Position numbers and translations under genes: made by a program
Part shown: piece after piece, positions 17,523 through 27,065 of the stretch
Layout of the letters: each line of letters opens with the position of its first letter
Numbering within the stretch: position 1 is the stretch's first letter
Source: Stenotrophomonas daejeonensis
GTDB lineage: Bacteria > Pseudomonadota > Gammaproteobacteria > Xanthomonadales > Xanthomonadaceae
Assembly: GCF_001431505.1 (NCBI RefSeq)
Contig: NZ_LDJP01000032.1
Coordinates: 22,464-86,463 of the forward strand
DNA length: 64,000 bases
Direction of reading: 5' to 3'
The notes under the pieces: model-generated
The model's database searches: none
Told to the model about the DNA's origin: nothing
What the model saw: the letters and a program-made list of their open reading frames with translations, nothing else

Positions 17523-19493
17523 TCAGTCCGCCTCGAAATCCACCAGCATCGCGCCGTCGCCCACCTGGTCGCCGGCCTTGACCCGGAACCACTGCACGCT
17601 GCCGTCGGCCGGCGCCTGCAGGGTGTGCTCCATCTTCATCGCCTCCATCACCAGCAGGGGCGTGCCGCGGGCGACGCGGGTGCCGGGTTCGGCCAGCAGG
17701 GCGATGACGCGGCCGGGCATCGGCGCCAGCAGGCCGCCGCCTTCGGCTGCCGGTTGGTCGGCGTCGGCCACCGGGTCGTGCAGCTCGAAACGCAGCGGGC
17801 GGTCTTCGCCGAACAGGTACAGCGCACCGTCTTCGACAACATGGTCGCCGCGCCGGAGCCGGCCATCGACTTGCAGGGCGAAGCACCGGCCATCGGCCCG
17901 TCCGCTGACGGCGATCACGTCGTCTTCCAGTTCGACGCGCCAACCATCGTCATTGGCATGCAGTACGGCGGTGCGCCGTTGCTCGCGGTGTTGCAGCAGC
18001 ACGCGGCGTGGCGCGCGGCCGCACAGACGCCAGCCGTCATTGTGTTCCCAGGCTGAGGCAGTGGTGGGTGCGGGTGCGCTCGGCTGCGTCGCCAGCACCG
18101 CCGCGATGGCCCAGTCGGCCGCGTCGGGCTCGGCGTGCTGCACATCCAGCGCCTCGCGTTCGCGCTCGATCAGCGCGGTGTCGAGATTGGCGCTGCGGAA
18201 CGAATCGGTCAGCACCAGCCGGCGCAGGAACGCCGCGTTCGTGGTCACGCCGACCACCTGGCACTGCGCCAGCGCCCGCTGCATGCGCCGCAGCGCGCTG
18301 TCGCGGTCCACGTCATGGACGATCAGCTTGGCGATCATCGGGTCGTAGTACGGGCTGATCGCATCGCCCTGCTCGACACCGGCATCCACGCGCACGTGCC
18401 CATCGGCGGCCGGCAGGCGCAGGTGGCGCAGGGTGCCGGTGGAGGGCAGGAAGCCGCGGTCGGCGTCCTCGGCATACAGCCGCGCCTCGATGGCGTGGCC
18501 GTGGATATGCAACTCCTCCTGTGTCTTCGGCAGCGGCTGGCCGGCGGCTACGCGCAGCTGCCATTCGACCAGATCGGTGCCGGTGATCAGCTCGGTGACC
18601 GGGTGTTCCACCTGCAGCCGGGTGTTCATTTCCATGAAATAGAAATCACCGATAGGCGAGGCGATGAACTCCACCGTGCCGGCGCCGATATAGCCGACCG
18701 CGCGCGCGGCATCGGTAGCGGCCCTGCCCATCGCCGCGCGGCGCTCGGGCGTCATGCCCGGCGCGGGCGCTTCCTCCAGCACCTTCTGGTGGCGGCGTTG
18801 CACCGAGCAGTCGCGCTCGAACAGGTACACCACGTTACCGTGGCCGTCGCCAAACACCTGGATCTCGATGTGGCGCGGGCGCTCGACGTACTTCTCCACC
18901 AGCACGTGCGCGTTGCCGAACGCCGATTGCGCCTCGCGCTGGCAACTGGCCAGCGCCGCGTCGAAGTCCGTGCTGGCTTCGACCTTGCGCATGCCCTTGC
19001 CACCGCCGCCGGCGCTGGCCTTGATCAGTACCGGGTAGCCGATGGCGTCGGCCTGCGCGCGCAGGAAATCGGCGTCCTGCCGCTGCCCGTGATAACCCGG
19101 CGTCAGCGGCACGCCGGCCTGCTGCATCAGCGCCTTGGCCGCGCTCTTGTCGCCCATCGCGTCGATGGCGCTGGCCGGCGGGCCGATGAAGACGATGCCG
19201 GCCTCGGCGCAGGCGCGGGCGAAGCCTGCATTCTCGGACAGGAAGCCGTAGCCGGGGTGGATCGCCTGCGCGCCGCTGCGACGGGCGGCGTCGAGGATCG
19301 CCTCGCCGCGCAGGTAGCTTTCCGCCGCGGGCGCGGGGCCGATGTGGATGGCTTCGTCGGCCAGCCGCACGTGGCGCGCGTCGCGGTCGGCGTCGGAATA
19401 CACCGCCACGGTGGCGATGCCGAGGCGGCGGCAGGTGACGATGACGCGGCAGGCGATTTCGCCGCGATTGGCGATCAGGATCTTGTCGAACAT
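17523..19493 (-). CDS. liuD: Methylcrotonyl-CoA carboxylase, biotin-containing alpha subunit
   Basis: A 656-residue biotin-dependent carboxylase subunit. It has the biotin carboxylase N-terminus (MFDKILIANRGEIACRV), an ATP-grasp loop (ASAGGGGKGM), HPGYGFLSEN and a C-terminal biotinyl domain with EAMKMEH, where Lys620 is the biotinylation site. With the next gene (carboxyltransferase) and isovaleryl-CoA dehydrogenase it carries out leucine breakdown. Acetyl- or propionyl-CoA carboxylases share the fold, but the gene context supports methylcrotonyl-CoA. The spacing to liuB is 19 bp. birA at 51983 in this window would supply the biotin ligase. Confidence 0.9.
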   Translation of the reverse strand: MFDKILIANRGEIACRVIVTCRRLGIATVAVYSDADRDARHVRLADEAIHIGPAPAAESYLRGEAILDAARRSGAQAIHPGYGFLSENAGFARACAEAGIVFIGPPASAIDAMGDKSAAKALMQQAGVPLTPGYHGQRQDADFLRAQADAIGYPVLIKASAGGGGKGMRKVEASTDFDAALASCQREAQSAFGNAHVLVEKYVERPRHIEIQVFGDGHGNVVYLFERDCSVQRRHQKVLEEAPAPGMTPERRAAMGRAATDAARAVGYIGAGTVEFIASPIGDFYFMEMNTRLQVEHPVTELITGTDLVEWQLRVAAGQPLPKTQEELHIHGHAIEARLYAEDADRGFLPSTGTLRHLRLPAADGHVRVDAGVEQGDAISPYYDPMIAKLIVHDVDRDSALRRMQRALAQCQVVGVTTNAAFLRRLVLTDSFRSANLDTALIEREREALDVQHAEPDAADWAIAAVLATQPSAPAPTTASAWEHNDGWRLCGRAPRRVLLQHREQRRTAVLHANDDGWRVELEDDVIAVSGRADGRCFALQVDGRLRRGDHVVEDGALYLFGEDRPLRFELHDPVADADQPAAEGGGLLAPMPGRVIALLAEPGTRVARGTPLLVMEAMKMEHTLQAPADGSVQWFRVKAGDQVGDGAMLVDFEAD

Positions 19494-19512
19494 GGCAGGT
19501 CTCCGCTCGCCG

Positions 19513-21123
19513 TTACATGCGGAACACGCCGAAGCGCGTGTCCTGCGTGGGTGCGTTGAGGCTGGCGGCCAGCGCCAGGCCGAGGATGCGGCGGGTGTCG
19601 GCCGGGTCGATCACGCCGTCGTCCCACAACCGCGCGCTGGCGTAATAGGGGTGGCCTTGCTGCTCGAACTGCTCGCGGATCGGCGCCTTGAACGCCTCTT
19701 CCTCGTCGGCCGCCCACTGCCCACCCTTGCCTTCGATGCCGTCGCGCTTGACCGTGGCCAGCACGCTGGCGGCCTGCTCGCCGCCCATCACGCCGATGCG
19801 CGCGTTCGGCCACATCCACAGGAAGTGGGGCGAATAGGCGCGGCCGCACATGCCGTAGTTGCCGGCGCCGAACGAACCGCCGATCACCACCGTGTACTTC
19901 GGCACCCGTGCATTGGCCACCGCCATCACCAACTTGGCCCCGTCCTTGGCGATGCCGCCGTGTTCGTACTTGCGGCCGACCATGAAGCCGGTGATGTTCT
20001 GCAAAAACAGCAGCGGGATGCCGCGCTGGCAGCACAGTTCGATGAAGTGCGCGCCCTTGAGCGCGGATTCGGAGAACAGGATGCCGTTGTTGGCGATGAT
20101 GCCGACTGGATGCCCGTGTACGTGTGCGAAACCGGTCACCAGCGTGTTGCCGTAGCGCGGCTTGAACTCGTCGAAGCGCGAGCCATCGACGATGCGCATG
20201 ATGACCTCGCGCACGTCGTACGGTTTGCGCGTGTCGGCGGGGATCACACCGTACAGTTCACGTGCATCGAACAGCGGTTCTTCACTCGCCTGCAACGCCA
20301 CGCCCGGTTCCGGCTTGCGCCAGTTGAGGTTGGCGACGATGGCGCGCACCCGTGCCAACGCCTGCAGGTCGTTGTCGGCCATGTGGTCGGCGACGCCGGA
20401 GACGCGCGTGTGCACGTCGGCGCCGCCCAGCTCCTCGGCGCTGACCACCTCGCCGGTGGCCGCCTTCACCAGCGGCGGGCCGCCGAGGAAGATCGTGCCC
20501 TGTTCCTTGACGATGACGGTTTCGTCGCTCATCGCCGGCACGTAGGCGCCGCCGGCGGTGCACGAACCCATCACGCAGGCGATCTGCGGGATGCCCTGCG
20601 CCGACAGGTTGGCCTGGTTGTAGAAGATGCGGCCGAAGTGGTCGCGGTCGGGGAACACCTCGTCCTGCAACGGCAGGAAGGCGCCGCCGGAATCGACCAG
20701 GTAGATGCACGGCAGCCGGTTCTGCTGCGCGATTTCCTGCGCGCGCAGGTGCTTCTTCACCGTGACCGGGTAATAGGTGCCGCCCTTGACCGTGGCGTCG
20801 TTGGCGACGATCAGGCATTCCACCCCGGACACGCGGCCGATGCCGGCGACCATGCCGGCGCCGGGCACCGGATCGTCGTACATGCCGTGCGCGGCCAACG
20901 GCGCGATTTCGAGGAACGGGCTGCCGGGGTCGAGCAGGGCGTCGATGCGCTCGCGCACCAGCAGCTTGCCGCGTGCGGTGTGCTTGGCGCGTGCCGCCTC
21001 GCTGCCGCCAAGGGCGGTGCGTTCCAGCGTCGTGCGCAGGTCATCGACCAGCGTCTGCATCGCTGCGCGGTTGGCTTCGAAGGCGTCGCTGCCGGGTTGC
21101 AACTGGGATTTCAGTACGGTCAT
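19513..21123 (-). CDS. liuB: Methylcrotonyl-CoA carboxylase, carboxyltransferase beta subunit
   Basis: A 536-residue carboxyltransferase, the normal length for the beta subunit (about 535). It moves CO2 from carboxybiotin to 3-methylcrotonyl-CoA. The crotonase-like landmarks are [30 protein letters not shown] and [16 protein letters not shown]. The start at 21123 ([15 protein letters not shown]) is chosen because upstream in-frame sequence runs through an intergenic repeat. It forms an operon with liuD downstream; liuA lies upstream across a 149-bp palindromic repeat. Confidence 0.92.
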   Translation of the reverse strand: MTVLKSQLQPGSDAFEANRAAMQTLVDDLRTTLERTALGGSEAARAKHTARGKLLVRERIDALLDPGSPFLEIAPLAAHGMYDDPVPGAGMVAGIGRVSGVECLIVANDATVKGGTYYPVTVKKHLRAQEIAQQNRLPCIYLVDSGGAFLPLQDEVFPDRDHFGRIFYNQANLSAQGIPQIACVMGSCTAGGAYVPAMSDETVIVKEQGTIFLGGPPLVKAATGEVVSAEELGGADVHTRVSGVADHMADNDLQALARVRAIVANLNWRKPEPGVALQASEEPLFDARELYGVIPADTRKPYDVREVIMRIVDGSRFDEFKPRYGNTLVTGFAHVHGHPVGIIANNGILFSESALKGAHFIELCCQRGIPLLFLQNITGFMVGRKYEHGGIAKDGAKLVMAVANARVPKYTVVIGGSFGAGNYGMCGRAYSPHFLWMWPNARIGVMGGEQAASVLATVKRDGIEGKGGQWAADEEEAFKAPIREQFEQQGHPYYASARLWDDGVIDPADTRRILGLALAASLNAPTQDTRFGVFRM

Positions 21124-21272
21124 GGCGGTGGTTCCTGCTGTTCCCTTCTCCCATCGGGAGAAGGTGGCGCGAAGCGCCGGATGAGGGGTGAACGGAGTCC
21201 GTGATGCCCGAACCATAGGGACTCCATCGCCCCTCTCCCCAACCCCTCTCCCGCAGGGAGAGGGGCTTTGAG
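21124..21272. repeat. CCCTCTCCC-type palindromic intergenic repeat between liuA and liuB
   Basis: The gap holds nested hairpins: TTCTCCC-ATC-GGGAGAA, then GGAGTCC facing GGACTCC, then CCCCTCTCCC-GCA-GGGAGAGGGG. The same building blocks recur at 35547-35682 and 57823-58132, and weakly near 29937-29985, so this is a dispersed repeat family distinct from the GTAG REPs. It sits inside an apparent operon. Confidence 0.75.
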
Positions 21273-22436
21273 TCACGCAGTGCGCTGGAACAGCTCGCGC
21301 CCGATCAGCATGCGCCGGATCTCCGAAGTGCCCGCACCGATCTCGTAAAGCTTGGCATCGCGCCACAAGCGCCCGGCCGGGTACTCGTTGATGTAGCCGT
21401 TGCCGCCGAGGATCTGGATCGCCTGCCCCGCCGCCCACGTCGCCTTCTCGGCCGAATAAAGGATCGCGCCGGCCGCATCCTGCCGCGTGGTGCGGCCCTG
21501 GTCGCAGGCTTTCGCCACCGCATACACATAGGCGCGGCAGGCGTTGAGGCCGACGTACATGTCGGCAATCTTGGCCTGGATCAACTGGAACGTACCGATC
21601 GCCTCGCCGAACTGCTTGCGCTCGTGCACGTAGGGCAGCACCACGTCCAGCGCCGCGGCCATCAAGCCCAGCGGGCCGCCGGACAGCACCACGCGCTCAT
21701 AGTCCAGCCCGGACATCAGCACCTTCACGCCGCCGCCCACGTCGCCCAGCACGTTCTCGGCCGGCACTTCGCAGTCCTCGAACACCAGCTCGCAGGTGTT
21801 GGACGAACGCATGCCCAGCTTGTCCAGCTTCTGCGCGGTGGAAAACCCCTTCATGCCCTTTTCGATGATGAAGGCGGTGATGCCGCGCGAGCCGGCGTTG
21901 GCATCGGTCTTGGCATAGACCACCAGCACGTCGGCGTCCGGGCCGTTGGTGATCCACATCTTGTTGCCGTTGAGCACGTAGTGGTCGCCGCGCTTGTCGG
22001 CGCGCAGCTTCATCGACACCACGTCCGAACCTGCGCCCGGCTCGCTCATCGCCAGCGCGCCGACGTATTCGCCGCTGCACAGCTTCGGCAGGTACTTGTG
22101 CTTCTGCGCCTCGCTGGCGTTCTTGCGCAGTTGGTTGAGGCACAGGTTGGAGTGCGCGCCATAGGACAGGCCGATGCCGCCGGAGGCACGCGAGATCTCC
22201 TCCATCGCCACCACGTGCGCCAGGTAGCCCATGCCGGTGCCGCCGTACTCGGCTTCCACGGTCATGCCCAGCAGGCCCTGCTCGCCGAGCTGGCGCCAGA
22301 GTTGGTTGGGGAAATGGTTGGTGGCGTCGGCCTCTTCGGCCAGCGGTGCGATCTGCGCGGCGGCGAACTGCGCCACGCTCTCGCGCAGCAGGTCGATTTC
22401 TTCGCCCAGGTCGAAGGACAGGGTAGGGACGTGCAT
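21273..22436 (-). CDS. liuA: Isovaleryl-CoA dehydrogenase
   Basis: A 387-residue acyl-CoA dehydrogenase that oxidises isovaleryl-CoA to 3-methylcrotonyl-CoA with FAD, passing electrons to ETF. Characteristic segments are [12 protein letters not shown] (typical of isovaleryl-CoA dehydrogenases), [26 protein letters not shown] and [14 protein letters not shown], the last carrying the catalytic Glu typical of isovaleryl-CoA enzymes. The C-terminal flavin contact is [13 protein letters not shown]. It is first in the liuA-liuB-liuD unit and divergent from a TetR regulator. Confidence 0.95.
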   Translation of the reverse strand: MHVPTLSFDLGEEIDLLRESVAQFAAAQIAPLAEEADATNHFPNQLWRQLGEQGLLGMTVEAEYGGTGMGYLAHVVAMEEISRASGGIGLSYGAHSNLCLNQLRKNASEAQKHKYLPKLCSGEYVGALAMSEPGAGSDVVSMKLRADKRGDHYVLNGNKMWITNGPDADVLVVYAKTDANAGSRGITAFIIEKGMKGFSTAQKLDKLGMRSSNTCELVFEDCEVPAENVLGDVGGGVKVLMSGLDYERVVLSGGPLGLMAAALDVVLPYVHERKQFGEAIGTFQLIQAKIADMYVGLNACRAYVYAVAKACDQGRTTRQDAAGAILYSAEKATWAAGQAIQILGGNGYINEYPAGRLWRDAKLYEIGAGTSEIRRMLIGRELFQRTA

Positions 22437-22541
22437 GAAAGCTCCGTTGCGGCATGGCGGGAAGGCGCACCCGGATGGGGGGCGACGGCGGGCCGTCGGT
22501 GCGGGCGTTCGGGTGCAGCCTAGCGGCTTGGATCAAAAAAG

Positions 22542-22555
22542 TGAATACTGATTCA
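22542..22555. promoter_or_regulatory. Palindromic operator candidate between liuA and the TetR gene
   Basis: A perfect dyad TGAAT-ACTG-ATTCA lies 11 bp before the TetR ATG in the 130-bp divergent gap. Its place and symmetry fit a TetR-family operator that would control both the regulator and the liu genes. Confidence 0.5.
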
Positions 22556-22566
22556 AGAATTGAACC

Positions 22567-23184
22567 ATGAGTCACCCAATGGCCTACAAGCGGTCGCAAC
22601 TGATGGAACGGCGCCTGGCCGGCAACCGCGAGCGCATCCTCGCCGCCGCACGCCGGCTGGTCGCCGCCGGCGGCTACCGCAACGCGCCGGTCACCGCCGT
22701 GGCCGCCGAGGCTGGGGTTTCCACCGGGCTGATCTACCGGCACTTCCCGTCCAAGGCCGAGCTGTTCGTGGAAGTGCTCACCGCCGCGGTCGAGCATGAG
22801 CTGCGTATCCTTTCGGCCATCGCCGACGAACAGCTTCCCGCGGCGCAGCGGCTGCAACGCGCGGTGGCCTCGTTCGTGCGCCGCGCGCTGGCCGGCCCCG
22901 GCCTGGCCTATGCCTTCATCGCCGAGCCGGTGGACCCGGAAGTGGAGGCCGAACGCATCCGCTGCCGGCGGCTGTTCGGCGACGTGTTCCGCCGCATCCT
23001 CGAAGACGGCGTGCGCGGCGGCGAGTTCCCCGCGCAGGACCTGGACGTCGGCGCGGCCTGCATCGTCGGCGCTTTCACCGAGGCGCTGGTCGGGCCCACC
23101 GCGCCCAGCCGCGACGGCCAGCGCGACGGCGAGCACCTGGTCGAGGCCATCGCCGCGTTCTGCCTGCGTGCGGCCGGTGCGTGA
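22567..23184 (+). CDS. TetR/AcrR family transcriptional regulator
   Basis: A 205-residue TetR-like regulator. The N-terminal DNA-binding domain (NRERILAAARRLVAAGGY, then VTAVAAEAGVSTGLIYRHFP, residues about 19-60) is followed by a helical ligand-binding domain. Because it is divergent from liuA and follows a palindrome, I infer it represses the leucine-degradation genes and itself; an acyl-CoA intermediate would be a natural inducer. Other bacteria use LiuR (MerR) or a TetR protein called LiuQ for this job. An alternative start is ATG 22579. Confidence 0.88.
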   Translation: MSHPMAYKRSQLMERRLAGNRERILAAARRLVAAGGYRNAPVTAVAAEAGVSTGLIYRHFPSKAELFVEVLTAAVEHELRILSAIADEQLPAAQRLQRAVASFVRRALAGPGLAYAFIAEPVDPEVEAERIRCRRLFGDVFRRILEDGVRGGEFPAQDLDVGAACIVGAFTEALVGPTAPSRDGQRDGEHLVEAIAAFCLRAAGA

Positions 23185-23231
23185 CCGGCTCGCCCGTTGT
23201 GGCCGGTGCCCGGCGCTGGTTTATACTCGAC

Positions 23232-23259
23232 GAGTAGCTGTGGTCCATCGACTACTCGC
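23232..23259 (+). other. Inverted repeat in the leader of the cytochrome c gene
   Basis: CGAGTAG (23232-23238) and CTACTCG (23253-23259) form a 7-bp inverted repeat with a 14-base loop, ending 15 bases before the GTG start. It could be an operator or an mRNA hairpin near the ribosome-binding site. Confidence 0.4.
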
Positions 23260-23274
23260 CAGGGGTAAGAAGAC

Positions 23275-23796
23275 GTGCGGAATTACGACCTCGAATTTCT
23301 GAAGCGGTTCTCCATCGTGATCGGCGTGCTGACCGTCATCGCGATCGGCCTGATCTTCTTCGCTTCGTTCCTGCAGGGGGCCATCCCGACGGAAGAGTCG
23401 GCCAATGCGGTCAAGCGCACCGAGGAGCGCATCGCGCCGGTCGGCGCGGTCTATGCCGGCAGCACCGGTGCCGCGGCGCAGGCCGCCGCCGCCGAAGCCG
23501 CCGCGGCCAAGGCCGCCGCCGGTGGTGGCGCCTACGACGGCACGCTGGACGGCAAGGTGATCTTCGACAAGCTCTGCACCGCCTGCCACCTGACCGGCGT
23601 GGGCATGGCGCCGACGCTGGACCACGCCCACTGGGACAGCCGTATCGCCCAAGGCACCGAAACGCTCTACAAGCACGCCATCGATGGCTACACCGGCCCG
23701 GATGGCGGGGTGATGCCGCCCAAGGGCGGCAACCCGGGGCTCAGCGAAGAGCAGATCCACGCGACCGTGGACTGGATGCTGGCCAACCTGAAGTAA
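23275..23796 (+). CDS. Membrane-anchored class I cytochrome c (c5-like)
   Basis: A 173-residue protein with a GTG start at 23275, preceded by AGGGG. It has an N-terminal membrane helix (residues about 12-34), an Ala-rich linker (about 60-85) and a single heme domain: CTACH at 101-105 and axial Met147 in GVMPPKGG. Cytochrome c5-type proteins carry electrons between bc1 complex or quinol oxidoreductases and terminal oxidases, or feed denitrification enzymes, on the periplasmic side. No oxidase genes are adjacent. A clear terminator follows. Confidence 0.9.
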   Translation: MRNYDLEFLKRFSIVIGVLTVIAIGLIFFASFLQGAIPTEESANAVKRTEERIAPVGAVYAGSTGAAAQAAAAEAAAAKAAAGGGAYDGTLDGKVIFDKLCTACHLTGVGMAPTLDHAHWDSRIAQGTETLYKHAIDGYTGPDGGVMPPKGGNPGLSEEQIHATVDWMLANLK

Positions 23797-23819
23797 GCTG
23801 CTTCCGCAACGAAGCCGCC

Positions 23820-23843
23820 GCGCCGCCTTCCGGGCGGCGCTTT
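23820..23843 (+). terminator. Rho-independent terminator after the cytochrome c gene
   Basis: Stem GCGCCGCC/GGCGGCGC with loop TTCCG, followed by TTTCGTTT. Confidence 0.8.
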
Positions 23844-23871
23844 CGTTTCCGTCCCCGTGAAGTTGCCGCCC

Positions 23872-25593
23872 ATGTGCAGATCAGCCGTATTCCTTGCCAT
23901 CGCCGCGATGGTTGCCATCCCGGCGTACTCCGCCACTCCGCCACCGCTTGCCATCGGCGTGGTGCAGGGCAGCGGCGAGCGTAGCCCGCACGACGGCGAG
24001 CGCGTCACGGTCGAAGGCATGGTCACGGCTGACCTGCGCGCGGGATTGGGCGGCGTGTTCGTGCAGGACGCCGGCGATGGTGATGCGACCACGTCCGACG
24101 GCCTGTTCGTGCGGATGGGGCCGGAACCGGCCGCGCGGCAGGGTCAGTGGCTGCGCATCACCGGCACCGTGCAGGAGCAGGCCGCCGGCAAAAGCGACAA
24201 CAGCCTGACCACGTTGCAGGCCGACAAGGTCGTGGCGATCGCCGCGCGCCCGGCGCCGGCGGTGACCGTGTTGCAGGACGTGCCGGCCAGTTGGGAAGCA
24301 CTGGAAGGCATGCAGGTGCGCATCGCCATGCCGCTGACCCTGGCCGGCCAGGATGGATTGCAGCGCTATGGCGAACTCACCGCCGCCTTTGGTGGCCGCC
24401 TGTGGCAACCCAGCGAGCTGGCGGTCGCCGGTAGTGCCGAACATGCGGCGGTGGTGGCCGACAATGCGCGTCGTGGGTTGCACCTGGACGACGGCAGCAG
24501 CAAGCGCAATCCCGACAGCGTGGCCTACCTGCCGGAAGGCGCGGTGCTGCGTGCCGGCATGCAGCTGCAAGGCGTCGAGGGCGTGGTCGACCAGCGTTTC
24601 GACGACGGTTACCGGTTGCAGCTGACCCGTCCGCTGCAGCTGCCGGCGCTCGAGCGCCCACAGCCGCCGCAGGTGGCGGGTGGCCTGCGCATCGCCGCGT
24701 TCAACCTCGAAAACTACTTCAACGGCAATGGCCGCGGCGGCGGCTTCCCGACCCTGCGCGGCGCGAAAACGCAGGAACAGCTGCTGGCACAGCAGGCCAA
24801 GCTGGTCGCCACCATCGGCAGCCTCGGCGCCGACGTGGCCGCGCTGATGGAACTGGAGAACGACGGCTACGGCCCGGATTCGGCCATCGCGCAGCTGGTG
24901 CGCGCGCTCAATGCGGCGGCCGATGGCGGCGACTGGCAGTTCGTCGATGCCGGCAAGGGACCGGGCGACAACCCGATCCGCGTCGGCATCATCTACCGCG
25001 CCTCGCGCATCACCCCGCTGGGCAAGCCGGCGGTGCTGGAGCGCGAACCGTTCGGCGAGCGCAGCCGCGTGCCGCTGGCGCAGGCCTTCCGCATGGGTCG
25101 CAAGGGCAAGCCGTTCGTGGTGGTGGCCAACCACTTCAAGTCCAAGGGCTGCTCCGATGCGACGGGCGCCGATGCCGACCAGAACGACGGCCAGGGCTGC
25201 TGGAACGCGACCCGCGTCGAATCGGCACGGCTGTTGAACCAGTGGTTGCAGGGCGACCCGACCGGCAGCGGCAGCCGCGACGCGGTGCTGCTGGGCGACT
25301 TCAATGCCTACGCGATGGAAGACCCGATCCGCCGCTTGCAGGCCGATGGCTGGCAGGATGCGTTCAAGGTGGCCGGCGTGGTGCAGCCCTACAGCTACGT
25401 CTACAACGGCCAGACCGGCCGCCTCGACCACGCCCTGCTCAATCCGGGCATGGCCGCAAGGTTGAAGGGTGCGGCCGAATGGCACATCAATGCCGACGAG
25501 GCCGATGACGTCGGCTACCCGGGCCGCAACCTGCCGGGTCCGTGGCGCAGCTCCGACCACGACCCGCTGCTGCTGGGCTTCGACGACCCGTAG
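23872..25593 (+). CDS. Secreted ExeM/NucH-like extracellular endonuclease
   Basis: A 573-residue protein with a signal peptide (MCRSAVFLAIAAMVAIPAYSA). ATG 23872 is preferred over in-frame GTG 23857. An N-terminal OB-like region (about 25-260) is followed by an endonuclease/exonuclease/phosphatase domain: RIAAFNLENYF, LMELENDGYG, VVVANHFKSKGC, LLGDFNAYAMEDP and a C-terminal SSDHDP. This arrangement matches ExeM/NucH nucleases, which degrade extracellular DNA for nutrients or biofilm turnover. The Cys pair in KSKGCSDATGADADQNDGQG and GCWN is typical of the family. Confidence 0.9.
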   Translation: MCRSAVFLAIAAMVAIPAYSATPPPLAIGVVQGSGERSPHDGERVTVEGMVTADLRAGLGGVFVQDAGDGDATTSDGLFVRMGPEPAARQGQWLRITGTVQEQAAGKSDNSLTTLQADKVVAIAARPAPAVTVLQDVPASWEALEGMQVRIAMPLTLAGQDGLQRYGELTAAFGGRLWQPSELAVAGSAEHAAVVADNARRGLHLDDGSSKRNPDSVAYLPEGAVLRAGMQLQGVEGVVDQRFDDGYRLQLTRPLQLPALERPQPPQVAGGLRIAAFNLENYFNGNGRGGGFPTLRGAKTQEQLLAQQAKLVATIGSLGADVAALMELENDGYGPDSAIAQLVRALNAAADGGDWQFVDAGKGPGDNPIRVGIIYRASRITPLGKPAVLEREPFGERSRVPLAQAFRMGRKGKPFVVVANHFKSKGCSDATGADADQNDGQGCWNATRVESARLLNQWLQGDPTGSGSRDAVLLGDFNAYAMEDPIRRLQADGWQDAFKVAGVVQPYSYVYNGQTGRLDHALLNPGMAARLKGAAEWHINADEADDVGYPGRNLPGPWRSSDHDPLLLGFDDP

Positions 25594-25623
25594 GCGGATG
25601 CCCCGCCGCAACCGGCGCGTGGC

Positions 25624-26001
25624 TCAGCCGTGGCCGTGCCGGCGGCGCAACGCGTTCCACAGGTGGGTGCCGGCCAGCATCAGGCTGCCGGCGACGGTCA
25701 GCCTGGTTTCGGCCTTGGCCAGTGGCCAGCCAAGTGCGCCCGCCGCCAGCAACGACAGCCCGCCGCCCGCCAATAGCCACATCGAACCGGGCAGGGCTTG
25801 GCGCCGGTGCGTGCGCCACAGCGCGTAACAGGTCACGGGCAGGGCCAGGGCGACGAACAGCCCGTGCACCCATTCGGCCTCGCTCCAGGCGCCGAGCAGC
25901 GGCAGCAGCGAGGCCAGCAGCGGCAGCGCCAGACAGTGCAGCAGGCACAGGCCCGACAAAGCGATGGCCGAGGCATCGGCCCAGGTGGCGGCATTCTTCA
26001 T
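25624..26001 (-). CDS. MerC-domain integral membrane protein
   Basis: A 125-residue protein with about four predicted membrane helices and Cys19/Cys23 in LCLLHCLALP near the first helix, as in MerC-domain proteins. Classical MerC imports Hg(II) and has a second cysteine pair, which I do not see here. No mer operon is present, so a role in mercury resistance is doubtful; MerC-domain proteins outside mer operons have been linked to zinc handling. The start (26001) has AGGAAA upstream. The promoter carries a strong palindrome (26019-26039). Confidence 0.75.
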   Translation of the reverse strand: MKNAATWADASAIALSGLCLLHCLALPLLASLLPLLGAWSEAEWVHGLFVALALPVTCYALWRTHRRQALPGSMWLLAGGGLSLLAAGALGWPLAKAETRLTVAGSLMLAGTHLWNALRRRHGHG

Positions 26002-26018
26002 CGCTATTTCCTTTGTTG

Positions 26019-26039
26019 TTTTGTTACATAGTAACAAAA
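26019..26039. promoter_or_regulatory. Perfect 9-bp inverted repeat upstream of the MerC-domain gene (Zur-like candidate)
   Basis: Arms TTTTGTTAC and GTAACAAAA are separated by ATA, 18 bp before the start codon. AT-rich palindromes with GTTA-N-TAAC cores resemble gammaproteobacterial Zur boxes. The assignment to Zur is inference. Confidence 0.55.
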
Positions 26040-26134
26040 TAATCCGGAGCCTTCGCCATGCTTCCGCCGCCAACGAAGCCTGCGTTGGATGCCCGGCTGA
26101 CCATGACGAGGAATGGGTTGGAACCCGACGGCGA

Positions 26135-26998
26135 TCAGCCGGCGGCGCCGCGTGCGATCAATGCGATGGCAATCACCGCCAGCCCCAGCCCGATGCGGTT
26201 CCAGCGGCTGGTCGTCTCGCCGAAGGCGAAGATGCCCACCAGCGCGCCAAGGCAGACCACGCCGATGTTCATGCCGGCGAAAATGGTGGCCGGGCTGTGC
26301 GGCAGCGCCTGGTGCGCGCGCACGTAGAACAGGATGTTGCCGAAGTTGAGCGCGCCCAGCAGCAGGCCGAAACCGAGGTTGCGCGCGCCCAGCCGGCTGC
26401 GGCCGCCGAAGTGGCGTTGCAGTTGCCACCCCAGCATCAGCACGAAGGCGATGGCGAAGCTGGCCAGCAGCGCGGCGGTGGCCGGCGTGCCGGACAGCGC
26501 CACCTGCTTGAGCAGCACGTCGATCAGCGCGAACCCCACCCACACCGCCAGCAGCCAGCGCCAGCCGCCGGGCGCGGCGACCGTGGCCTCGCCGCTGCGC
26601 GCGCTGACCCCGACGATCGCCAGCAGCCCCAGTCCCAGCCCGGCCAGCTTCCAGCCATTGGCGTGTTCGCCGAACAGCACGAAGGCCGCACCCAGCGACA
26701 ACAGCAGCGACAGCCGCTGCGCCACGTCGCTGCGCACGATGCCGGCCTCGCGCACCGCGCGCGCCAGCACCAGGAAGATGCCGGGCAGCGCCACCGCCAG
26801 CCCGAGCAGCGCCGGCCACGGCGCATGGCCGCCCCGCAGCGATTGCAGCGAGGGCTTGAGCAGCAACAGCGACAGCACGCTGGCGGCCAGGTAGTTCCAG
26901 GTCACCGCCTGGGCGATGTCGATGCCGCGCCGCGGCGCCAGTTTCAGCAGGACCGAAACCAGCACGCTGCAGACAACGCTCGAAACCAGGAAGTGCAT
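26135..26998 (-). CDS. DMT superfamily (EamA-like) transporter
   Basis: A 287-residue, very hydrophobic protein with about ten membrane helices in two similar halves, the layout of drug/metabolite transporters of the EamA type. The second half ends with FAGMNIGVVCLGALVGIFAFGE. The substrate is unknown; relatives export amino acids, sugars or purines, or act as undecaprenyl-phosphate carriers. It begins 67 bp from the divergent hydrolase gene at 27066. Confidence 0.8.
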   Translation of the reverse strand: MHFLVSSVVCSVLVSVLLKLAPRRGIDIAQAVTWNYLAASVLSLLLLKPSLQSLRGGHAPWPALLGLAVALPGIFLVLARAVREAGIVRSDVAQRLSLLLSLGAAFVLFGEHANGWKLAGLGLGLLAIVGVSARSGEATVAAPGGWRWLLAVWVGFALIDVLLKQVALSGTPATAALLASFAIAFVLMLGWQLQRHFGGRSRLGARNLGFGLLLGALNFGNILFYVRAHQALPHSPATIFAGMNIGVVCLGALVGIFAFGETTSRWNRIGLGLAVIAIALIARGAAG

Positions 26999-27065
26999 CG
27001 CGTCGGGGCTACCGTGGGCAAGGGGCGGCGATGAAGCCGCCGGGCGGGGCCGGTATCATGCCCGA

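Noticed and set aside
25624..26001. Mercury resistance locus
   Set aside because: Only a MerC-domain protein is present. There is no merR, merA, merT or merP, and the second cysteine pair is missing.
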